This document shows positions 56,891-64,000 of a DNA stretch of 64,000 bases, piece after piece. The notes beneath the pieces are model-generated. The model had not been told where the DNA came from. It was given only the letters and a program-made list of their open reading frames with translations, and ran no database searches. Position numbers and translations under genes: made by a program. Origin of the DNA: Virgibacillus aidingensis (GTDB taxonomy: Bacteria; Bacillota; Bacilli; Bacillales; Amphibacillaceae); assembly GCF_010994035.1 (NCBI RefSeq), contig NZ_WIXN01000001.1, positions 1 through 64,000 of the forward strand, in the 5' to 3' direction. Every line of letters starts with the position of its first letter. Position 1 is the stretch's first letter.

Positions 56891-57265
56891 AAATTGTAGC
56901 GCTGCCTCAAGAAGGGCTTTACACGAAGCCGGATGTCTCGATTCTATCATGGACCCCTGTTATCCTCTTGGCAATGGCGACCTAATTTCTGTTGTTGATA
57001 CAGGACTGCATGCCTGCCATATGACAGACTATGATCATATTGTAAAAGCATTGGATTGATAATAACAAACGGAGACAAGGCATTAGGGATAGGAGAAGGC
57101 TATGGCATCAAAGAAGGAAATAGGGCAAACTTGATTGTTTTTGATTCTGAGTCGGAATACGAGTCAATATGCACAAAGGCACCAGTTCTCTATTCCATTC
57201 GAAACGGAAAGTGATGGTTGAAACGAAACCTGCAGAAGCAGCGATGAATGTTGAGTTTTTTTAAT
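56891..57265 (+). pseudogene. C-terminal remnant of cytosine deaminase
   Basis: Interrupted frames read DVSI/MDP, CYPLGNGDLISVVDTGLHAC, then DKALGIGEGYGIKEGNRANLIV and VLYSIRNGK, as in the end of CodA-type amidohydrolases. The SDR remnant is joined to it, so two unrelated genes have been fused by deletion. Confidence 0.6.
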
Positions 57266-57332
57266 GAGGAGTTTATTAGTTAAATAGAAAGAAATCGATA
57301 ACCGTACAAGTTTGATTTTGAAATCAACAGAG

Positions 57333-57364
57333 CACAATACCTGAATCAGGATATTGTGTTTTTC
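57333..57364 (+). terminator. Terminator after the codA remnant
   Basis: CACAATACCTGA pairs with TCAGG(A)TATTGTG and is followed by TTTTT. Between here and 57833 nothing was identified. Confidence 0.7.
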
Positions 57365-57833
57365 TGGCAGGTAAGAAAAAATAATACTTTCTCATAAGCA
57401 TAAGTATAATGAAGTCTTGAGGGCAAGGCGAAACGGATACTAAAGTTTATAGTATGCGTGCGGTTTCCAGAACCGGGATGATGTTAAGTTTTTTTCTAGG
57501 AACCTTCTTTGTAAGCAGCAACGCTGAAAGGAAGGTCTTCTTATTGTGCTCCTTTAAAATCTATCGAAGTCAGTCCCCCCTTTAATCTCAGTTAGTCGCT
57601 CATTCAGCATTACTTTAGTTGCGTCAAACTCTGATTCTCCATGAATATATTCTTGTTTTTGAACTTGAATAAGATGTCATTCATGAAATAATTTGTTAAT
57701 CTCTCTTAATTGCTATGTTATCTCATTGATATTTTCATATGATACCTTACAAAAGGCAGTTAAAATTATGTCGAAATAAGTCGAATGATATTCCGATTTT
57801 TAACTGCTAAAACAAATAAAAGGAGGAATGACG

Positions 57834-58649
57834 TTGACGCAGTCTAATCAACGAGTGAGAAAGTATATACTTTCTACAGCATTTGCAGCTTCCTTGGCTT
57901 TTACTCCTGTTTTTAGCGAGAGTGTATCTGCCAATGCTGGAGATGGCGGTTCAGAAGGAGATATATCCATTAGTGAGAGCAATCTTTCTAATGAACTGGA
58001 TCAAGGGGAAGTCTCATCAGATACGGCACTCATTCAGCATGGAGAAGTGAGTGCAGAGGTAGAGAGTATTCAACAGGAACTTCAGGAACGAGGTTATTAT
58101 ACATATTCAATTGACGGTATTTTTGGTCCAATAACGGAACAGGCGGTAAGAGATTTTCAATCAGACCAAAATTTACATGTTGATGGTATAGTAGGTCCAA
58201 ATACTTCTGAAGAGCTGGCGCTAATAACAAGTGATTCTTCTGAAGGTGATTTAACAATAACTGAGTCCGGGGATGTATCTACTGTTCAATCTGATATCGT
58301 TTCTGCTGCAGAAAGTGTCGTAGGAACACCTTATGTATGGGGTGGAACAACCGCAGAAGGAATGGACAGCAGTGGATTGATTAATTATGTGTTTGACCAA
58401 GCAGGTATTGACGTTTCCCGTACACATAGTGAAATGTGGGTAAATGATGGTGTCCATGTAGATTCTCCTAGCATTGGGGATGTCGTATTTTTCGAGGGTA
58501 CTTATGAAACGAAAGGTGCATCCCATAGCGGCATCTATATTGGGGATAATCAAATGATTCATGCAGGAAATGATGGTGTAAGTGCAGCAGATATCAGCAC
58601 CGGCTATTGGCAAGATCATTATCTTGGAGCTAAATCTTTTACAGAATAA
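57834..58649 (+). CDS. Secreted peptidoglycan-binding NlpC/P60-like protein with Ser at the Cys site
   Basis: 271 residues from a TTG that lies seven bases after AGGAGG (the ATG at 57828 is too close to it). A signal peptide ends near SVSANA. A peptidoglycan-binding repeat (QQELQERGYYTYSIDGIFGP, about 80-130) is followed by an NlpC/P60 domain (155-271). The usual DCSGL nucleophile is DSSGL here (Ser 179), while His231 (HSGIYIG) and His243 remain. Possibly a non-catalytic wall-binding protein. Confidence 0.8.
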   Translation: MTQSNQRVRKYILSTAFAASLAFTPVFSESVSANAGDGGSEGDISISESNLSNELDQGEVSSDTALIQHGEVSAEVESIQQELQERGYYTYSIDGIFGPITEQAVRDFQSDQNLHVDGIVGPNTSEELALITSDSSEGDLTITESGDVSTVQSDIVSAAESVVGTPYVWGGTTAEGMDSSGLINYVFDQAGIDVSRTHSEMWVNDGVHVDSPSIGDVVFFEGTYETKGASHSGIYIGDNQMIHAGNDGVSAADISTGYWQDHYLGAKSFTE

Positions 58650-58768
58650 TAGAAATCTAAATTCAAGTGTGGCTGAGTCAAATAATTTTAGCGAAAAGAA
58701 ATACGAAATTTCCAAAATTTGCGCTAGTAATTTGCAAAATAGAAATAGACCAGCTTCACTTTCAATAA

Positions 58769-58810
58769 AGAGGCTGTCCTTTAAGAGTTGAATACTAAAG
58801 GACAGCCTCT
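58769..58810. terminator. Bidirectional terminator
   Basis: AGAGGCTGTCCTTTA pairs perfectly with TAAAGGACAGCCTCT (15 bp), between convergent genes. Confidence 0.8.
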
Positions 58811-58819
58811 AAAGTTATA

Positions 58820-60505
58820 TTATGGAATTGCATAAACTTCTACAGTAAAGCTCTCTCCATTCGTATTTTCCGGTCTGGCGATATACAGATCATCATTCCC
58901 GGTTTCGATATCTGTTTTTGATCCGTCCTGGAGAGCGGTGAAAATAGTTTCATCGATGCCGAAACTGATGTCTCTCATAACATCGAACGTGGCATCAGTT
59001 GGACCATCTACGATTCTCCATTCTAATTTTGTTGCATATGGTGGTATGTTCTGAATAGAGAAGTTATCGCTGGAACGGTTTTGCTGACCGTCTTGCGGCT
59101 GGCCCTCAGAACGAATCTCTGCAATCTTCTCGGGAGCTTCTACCTCGACGTGGAATTGATCACCGTCTAATATGCGGTCATATGCGTACCAGGCACCCAG
59201 CCATCTCCCTGCCGCCTGGTTAGAGTCTGATGAAATAAGCCTCACGGAAAAATTGTCTAATCCATTCGTCGAGGAGCCTTCCCAGGTGGAAGCGAACGGA
59301 TACTCATCGCAATCTTTTCCGGTCCTATCTTCATCCGCGAATTCCCGGTTACAAGTACTTCTTGTTTTTGATCTGTTTCTATCGTATTCTTCCTGGTGGC
59401 GTCTCGTATACATCCGTGTCAACGTACTGTCCCCTGCTTCACCAGGTATATATTTTCCGTTCATTTCAGGCCTTGTCTGTTCAGGATTTTCCATCGCAAA
59501 CTTCCAATGCTGTCCGGCTTCTTCCAACATAGAAAAATCCGGTTGAGTAATCGGAACATTGAAAATCGGTGTGGCATTACTGAATACAGCACCTTGCCGG
59601 AAATATTGATCAGGGAAAGCAAACATATATCCTGCAGAATCTGTACGAACGGTCTGTTTAATTCCATCAATGCTTTCTTCAAAATTATTTGCTGCATGTG
59701 TAAGGGTAAGTTTTGGCCAAAATTCCATGTATCCTAATCGGTCAGGGTTGGCGTCAGTTGCTGGCGGTGCCTCTGAGGTGAATGCTTCATTGCCATAGTT
59801 ACTGTTTTTCCATTGGGCGATGGTTCGTTCGGTAGCTTCTGGATAGTCGGGATGGTTTTGACAGTCTCTTTCATTAAGCAATGATTCACATTCCATATCG
59901 ACTTCCAGCTTAGCTCCATTCAAAGATGGGTGGGTAACCATGATATCTTCAATTGTATAATAGACCCTCGTATTCCGGCTTTGATTGGAACCATAGCCTA
60001 TTTGGGTAAATTGAAATTGAATACCGGCATTAAAGCAAAAACCGCCTATACATCTTATGGGTACTTGATATGCTGCCAAGTGGGACCAGCAGAAGGAATA
60101 CCGGTTCTTAATATATCCTGTTTCTGAATCGCTGTCAGGATGTACCTGGCATTCTTCCGTAGTCAGAATATGATCATAGTCAAATTCAGGCGGTGCCCAT
60201 CCGTCCGCTGTTTTGATCGGGGGCTCCATGTCAGCTCTATATGTTGCATTACTTTCCTGGTCTTCTTTTATCAAATCATCCAGTGTCTGGAGACCTGCTC
60301 TTTTCTCGGTTTGATCTTGCTTAATTCCAAGTTCTTTAAGGGACATCCCTTCCTGCATCAGTTCAGTTGCCTTTTCAATCTTCCCCTCCGGAATCCAATA
60401 ACCTCCGCCCTCATTATCGGACTTTGCTTGAACAGGAGAAGTCATTTCCGTAGTCAGAAACAAAAGAAGTACAGCTACAACCATAGGTTTATAAAACCTC
60501 GCCAT
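58820..60505 (-). CDS. Large secreted protein with NucA/NucB-type nuclease domain
   Basis: 561 residues. Signal peptide (AVLLLFLTTEMTSPVQA) is followed by a long N-terminal region of about 340 residues with cysteine pairs and a MECESLLNERDC stretch. The region 370-410 contains NREFADEDRTGKDCDEYPFA, the Asp-Glu motif of NucA/NucB DNases. A C-terminal beta-rich region of about 150 residues ends the protein. Expected to degrade extracellular DNA; the N-terminal part is unassigned. Confidence 0.75.
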   Translation of the reverse strand: MARFYKPMVVAVLLLFLTTEMTSPVQAKSDNEGGGYWIPEGKIEKATELMQEGMSLKELGIKQDQTEKRAGLQTLDDLIKEDQESNATYRADMEPPIKTADGWAPPEFDYDHILTTEECQVHPDSDSETGYIKNRYSFCWSHLAAYQVPIRCIGGFCFNAGIQFQFTQIGYGSNQSRNTRVYYTIEDIMVTHPSLNGAKLEVDMECESLLNERDCQNHPDYPEATERTIAQWKNSNYGNEAFTSEAPPATDANPDRLGYMEFWPKLTLTHAANNFEESIDGIKQTVRTDSAGYMFAFPDQYFRQGAVFSNATPIFNVPITQPDFSMLEEAGQHWKFAMENPEQTRPEMNGKYIPGEAGDSTLTRMYTRRHQEEYDRNRSKTRSTCNREFADEDRTGKDCDEYPFASTWEGSSTNGLDNFSVRLISSDSNQAAGRWLGAWYAYDRILDGDQFHVEVEAPEKIAEIRSEGQPQDGQQNRSSDNFSIQNIPPYATKLEWRIVDGPTDATFDVMRDISFGIDETIFTALQDGSKTDIETGNDDLYIARPENTNGESFTVEVYAIP

Positions 60506-60713
60506 TTAATCACTTCCTAATTTTAGAATTGGAATAAGATGCTGCCAAACACTGCTAGACGTTTTGTTACTCAACCCTCATGTTCCATCACTCTTCAATT
60601 TAGAATTCCTTCGATGTAAAACGGTTGTATAAAATCCCGTATCTGCCGCTTGCTTTCCCAATAAATTTCTTAAAATTATTCATCTTTTCACCGCCTTTAT
60701 TATATGAGCCAAA

Positions 60714-61185
60714 GTCAATAAATTGAACGAAAGGCCAGTCTTGGACGATCTCATAAGTGTTTATGGATCAAGAGGTTTTACATCCATGTCAAATCTGTTC
60801 TCTCTTCATAATATAAACACAATTAATGAGATTGGGTGATAACCCTATGAATTTCTATGTGAATTCCAGATAAAGTCAAATCATTTATAAATATGTGCAC
60901 CATCCTTAAAATATGATCTGATCACGAGTGTTTTTAGTGTTCCAGGTACTGCTGATGGGATCATCTTTGAGTGTTTCAGGTTATGCAGTGAGCCGGTTGG
61001 AAAAGGAAGAAGGCAAGATATGCCTGGAGACATTAATTAAGCGGCCGGTTACAAAGGCGCTGATAAATACAATCGGCATTTGGGTCAGAAAATGTGCATG
61101 CAGGCACAGTAATTTACTGAAGGTTGTTTTATATTATTCCCGGTACAAAGTGGGATTTTGGGTTTATAGCTAAAGGACATTTGGT
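60714..61185 (+). repeat. Diverged duplicate segment, copy B, with permease remnant
   Basis: 60714-60950 aligns with copy A (49397-49640). After it, an 81-codon ORF (60928-61173) reads SGYAVSRLEKEEGKI and RPVTKALI, like a cytoplasmic loop of ABC-2 permeases. It lacks the rest of the gene. Copy A carries the same relic in worse condition. Confidence 0.6.
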
Positions 61186-61262
61186 TAAGTAAAGGCAATT
61201 CAGGTGTTTAAATACACATCAGTCAAATGTTTTTCTGACAAAACAACAGGAGGGAGACTAAA

Positions 61263-61640
61263 ATGCAGCACGGAAAAGCATTGTTGATGAAAGGTTTGTT
61301 TACTTTTATCGTCCTTTATTTAGTCCTTGGCCTTGGATTCGGAATGTCTTTTGTAAACGTACTAATCACCACTTTGGTGCTTGGTGTTATTTCCTACTTT
61401 GTTGGAGACCTTGGGGTGCTTCCTAAAAATGGGAACATGATAGCTACTATTTCGGAACTTGGTCTCGTGTTGGTCGTTGTTTGGATCATGGGAATAATAC
61501 TGTCCGGTATAGATATGGTGACGATGGCTGGAGCAGCACTTATTTCCGCTGTGATCCTTGCAGTTGGAGAGTATTTTTTCCACCATTATATTATGCGTAA
61601 TGGCCCCGTAGGCCACAGGCGCTATGGCACTTCCCATTAA
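61263..61640 (+). CDS. DUF2512 membrane protein (YndM-like)
   Basis: 125 residues with four membrane helices and the family hallmarks FVGDLGVLPKNGNMIAT and a C-terminal HHYIM. Function unknown; members occur only in Bacilli as far as I know. RBS AGGAGGGAG. Confidence 0.8.
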   Translation: MQHGKALLMKGLFTFIVLYLVLGLGFGMSFVNVLITTLVLGVISYFVGDLGVLPKNGNMIATISELGLVLVVVWIMGIILSGIDMVTMAGAALISAVILAVGEYFFHHYIMRNGPVGHRRYGTSH

Positions 61641-61646
61641 TGATAA

Positions 61647-61689
61647 ATAACAAAGAAGCTGTTCCGCTAATGGACAGCTTCTTTGTTAT
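61647..61689 (+). terminator. Terminator of the DUF2512 gene
   Basis: ATAACAAAGAAGCTGT pairs with ACAGCTTCTTTGTTAT (16 bp). Confidence 0.85.
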
Positions 61690-61813
61690 CATGTTTAGAT
61701 CAATGTCACCGGACAGACTATCCCTAGTTATACATAATTTCTAATACTTACTGTTTATATGGGTAATCTAATGGGTAACTTAAAATATCATCTATGGATG
61801 CGGCGGTAAAAAA

Positions 61814-62299
61814 ATGGCTGATAATAGCAGGATTGTTAAAACATCTACGAAAAATCATTATTCCTACATAAAACATAATTGGTGGTCGGGATTTTTATTC
61901 GGGCTTGGAATGGTTACCTTTATAGATGAAACTGTTTTCCATCAATTATTGCAGTGGCACCACTTTTATGATAGGTCAACTACTGAATTAGGATTAATTT
62001 CGGACGGCTTATTTCATGCTTTTAGCTGGTTTGCGACTATTGGCGGATTATTTATGCTTGCAGATCTAAAAAGACGCCAATCTTTGAATTGGTTATACTG
62101 GTGGGGCTCGGTGCTGACTGGAGCGGGGCTTTTTCAGTTATATGATGGAATAATCCAGCATAAAGTCCTGCGGGTGCATCAAGTAAGATATATAGAAAAT
62201 CTCTGGGTTTATGATTTGGTATGGAACACTGCAGCCGTACTGCTTTTGATTACCGGGTTAATCATAATTCGTCAGGCACGCCGCAGGATGAAGGGGTGA
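61814..62299 (+). CDS. DUF2243 membrane protein
   Basis: 161 residues with four membrane helices. FIDETVFHQLLQWHHFYD and LYDGIIQHKVLRVHQVR hold the conserved histidines of the family. DUF2243 genes commonly sit beside ctaG-like genes, as here (five bases apart), which suggests a role in cytochrome oxidase assembly or metal handling. That role is inferred. Confidence 0.8.
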   Translation: MADNSRIVKTSTKNHYSYIKHNWWSGFLFGLGMVTFIDETVFHQLLQWHHFYDRSTTELGLISDGLFHAFSWFATIGGLFMLADLKRRQSLNWLYWWGSVLTGAGLFQLYDGIIQHKVLRVHQVRYIENLWVYDLVWNTAAVLLLITGLIIIRQARRRMKG

Positions 62300-62303
62300 T
62301 TTT

Positions 62304-63098
62304 TTGGAAAATATGCATCACGCCTTAACTATTGCGCCCTTTTGGAATGCCTTTTTTATTGTCCTGTCTGTAATTGCTGTCGGTGGTTATATCGCAGCAG
62401 TAATTGTCTCCAATAAAAAAGATCATCTCAGTAAATGGCCACGGTACCGCACCGTTCTGTGGATTGCGGGAATTCTTTCAGCATTTGTCGTGATGGGCGG
62501 CCCGCTTGCAAAAGCTGTTCATATGGACTTCACCTTGCATATGCTTGGTCATTTACTGCTGGGTATGTTATCCCCCTTGCTGCTTGTTTTATCATCACCA
62601 ATACGGCTGATTCTCAGAGCGCTGCCTGTGAGGAGGGCGCGTCAATTCACAAGTGTAATGAGAAGCGGGTATGTGCAGTTTGTTACCCACCCTGTGACAG
62701 CTTCCATTTTAAACATCGGTGGTTTGTGGATGCTATACACGACCACTTTATTTCAGCTAATGCACAAATACACCTGGCTGTACTTTCTAGTCCATTTTCA
62801 TGTTTTTCTTGCCGGGTATGTTTTTACTGCTGCGATGATATACATAGATCCTGTTCCCCGTCGGTATAGTTATTTTTATAGATCAGTGGTCTTTATCCTG
62901 GCGCTGGCAGCACACCAGATTCTCTCCAAGCGCATTTATGCATACCCTCCTTTGGGAGTAGCGCGTGAACAGGCTGAGGCTGGCGGTATGCTCATGTATT
63001 ATGGCGGAAATATTGTTGATGTCATTATAATTTATATTATCTGTTTGCATTGGTACCGGTCAAAAGCACCCAGGGCATCCTTGCATCAAGCGCATTAA
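62304..63098 (+). CDS. CtaG-type cytochrome c oxidase assembly protein
   Basis: 264 residues, TTG start after AAGGGGTGA. Seven membrane helices with conserved histidines in HMLGHLLLGMLSPLLLVL, HFHVFLAGY and AAHQILSKRIYA typical of caa3-type oxidase assembly protein CtaG. Likely co-transcribed with the DUF2243 gene. It is distant from any oxidase genes in this window. Confidence 0.85.
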   Translation: MENMHHALTIAPFWNAFFIVLSVIAVGGYIAAVIVSNKKDHLSKWPRYRTVLWIAGILSAFVVMGGPLAKAVHMDFTLHMLGHLLLGMLSPLLLVLSSPIRLILRALPVRRARQFTSVMRSGYVQFVTHPVTASILNIGGLWMLYTTTLFQLMHKYTWLYFLVHFHVFLAGYVFTAAMIYIDPVPRRYSYFYRSVVFILALAAHQILSKRIYAYPPLGVAREQAEAGGMLMYYGGNIVDVIIIYIICLHWYRSKAPRASLHQAH

Positions 63099-63200
63099 AT
63101 AAATCGATTTGGTGAGCGGGTTTGTGCATACATTTTCCATATTGTTAACTAAAACCCTATTTGGTACGATATATTCAGAAATAGGAAAGGGAAATGGCGC

Positions 63201-64000
63201 ATGAAATTATATTGGATATGGCTCTTGTTTAATGTTGTACCCTGGGTGTTTGCTTTTCTTTACTTTGCAGGGGACATGTCTGGAATAACCTGGAGACTGC
63301 TGGGTTTATCGGTGTTCTTTATTCTGTTCTTTATCATGCCGCTTGTTAAACACCATCAGATTACTGCCATGATTTTGCTGGCAGCTAATGCTGTTATTTC
63401 CGTAATTACTTTATACCCACAACAGGAGCAAGGCTTTAATCCGTTTCTGCTGCTGATTTTATCCTTGTTGATCGGGGAAGCATATTATCGGCTGTCCGAC
63501 GCTCTGGCTGCCATTGTTACTGCGGTTGCCGCTGCGGGAATATTGATTACTATTTTGAATACGGACCTTTCTTTACCTCTCATTAGTTTTATTTCAATAT
63601 ACTTTCTGCTTTACTTTTCTGCATTAATTCTATATAAACAGACTAAAAATAAACATGATGATCTACATGCAAGATATGATGCGCTCCTTAGCGAATACAA
63701 GGGGTTAAAAAGACGGCTTGCCTCGGAGGAAGAAACAGCAAGGCAGGAGGAAAGGGTACTGATTGGGCATGAAATTCATGATTCTGTCGGCCACAAGCTT
63801 ACTGCACTCCTCATGCAAATGGAAGTATTCAGATTGAAAGCAGATGAAAAAGACAAAACGCAGATTCAATCTCTGAAGACACTTGCCAATGAGAGTCTTG
63901 AGGAAACAAGAAGTGCAGTAAAAATGCTAAAACAGCATGATGTTGGAGGGCTTCAGGGCGTTATAAGGTTAATCAGAAAACTGGAAACAGAGAGCTTTAT
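63201..64000 (+). CDS. Sensor histidine kinase, NarL-type family (partial, cut by window end)
   Basis: The visible 266 codons have about six N-terminal membrane helices (residues 5-155), a coiled segment, then the phosphoacceptor motif IGHEIHDSVGHKLTALLMQM of the HisKA_3 family. The ATPase domain and partner response regulator lie beyond the window. RBS AGGAAAGG. Confidence 0.85.
   Translation, partial: MKLYWIWLLFNVVPWVFAFLYFAGDMSGITWRLLGLSVFFILFFIMPLVKHHQITAMILLAANAVISVITLYPQQEQGFNPFLLLILSLLIGEAYYRLSDALAAIVTAVAAAGILITILNTDLSLPLISFISIYFLLYFSALILYKQTKNKHDDLHARYDALLSEYKGLKRRLASEEETARQEERVLIGHEIHDSVGHKLTALLMQMEVFRLKADEKDKTQIQSLKTLANESLEETRSAVKMLKQHDVGGLQGVIRLIRKLETESF

Noticed and set aside
58251-58715. 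154-codon minus-strand ORF over the NlpC/P60 gene
   Set aside because: Opposite-strand shadow; the plus-strand protein has clear domains and a signal peptide.
59172-59737. Plus-strand ORFs over the nuclease gene
   Set aside because: Shadows of the minus-strand secreted protein.

Overview
The window is chromosomal DNA from a low-G+C, spore-forming Bacillaceae bacterium, most like the Virgibacillus/Oceanobacillus/Lentibacillus group. This placement is inferred from gene content: fabI, a tRNA cluster, sigW-rsiW, cdaA-cdaR-glmM with a glmS ribozyme before glmS, a Spo0E-like phosphatase, YdbS/YdbT, YoaS/YozG, and a four-gene mevalonate operon.

Layout. 1-2.3 kb: an FMN riboswitch ahead of a short riboflavin operon (ribE-ribB-ribH) that has no ribD, and whose ribB lacks the usual fused GTP cyclohydrolase II domain. 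2.4-5.0 kb: two membrane-protein genes, a possible small ORF and fabI, all on the minus strand. 5.2-6.7 kb: a tRNA cluster (Glu, Val, Thr, Tyr, Gln, Lys). Its Thr and Lys genes are preceded by tandem 153-157 bp units, each carrying a tRNA 5' half joined to a shared 55-nt core; this is the most unusual structure in the window. 6.8-11.5 kb: a possibly structured leader, then HMG-CoA reductase, mevalonate kinase, diphosphomevalonate decarboxylase and phosphomevalonate kinase. 11.6-21.2 kb: arginase, the Spo0E-like gene, sigW-rsiW under a sigma-W promoter, cdaA-cdaR-glmM, a DUF2812 gene, and the glmS ribozyme with glmS.

About 21.4-57 kb is an accessory region of short single-gene units: methyltransferases, GNAT acetyltransferases, VOC proteins, alpha/beta hydrolases with TetR regulators, a serine hydrolase, an ABC exporter, a DinB protein, a rifampin ADP-ribosyltransferase and lipoproteins. 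It includes many broken genes (frameshifts, amber stops at apparent Trp positions, and remnants of amidohydrolase, cytosine deaminase, SDR and ABC permease genes). Two diverged copies of one untranslated segment plus a permease remnant lie at 49.4 and 60.7 kb.

From 57.8 kb the window holds a secreted peptidoglycan-binding/NlpC-P60-like protein whose catalytic Cys position is Ser, a large secreted NucA/NucB-type nuclease, a DUF2512 membrane protein, a DUF2243-CtaG pair, and the start of a sensor histidine kinase cut by the window end.

Core genes work together in precursor supply and envelope control: riboflavin, isoprenoids via mevalonate, fatty acids via FabI, the c-di-AMP/GlmM/GlmS cell-wall precursor node, and the sigma-W envelope-stress response. 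No complete mobile element, CRISPR array or recognised defence system was seen. All calls come from reading sequence; no database search was run.
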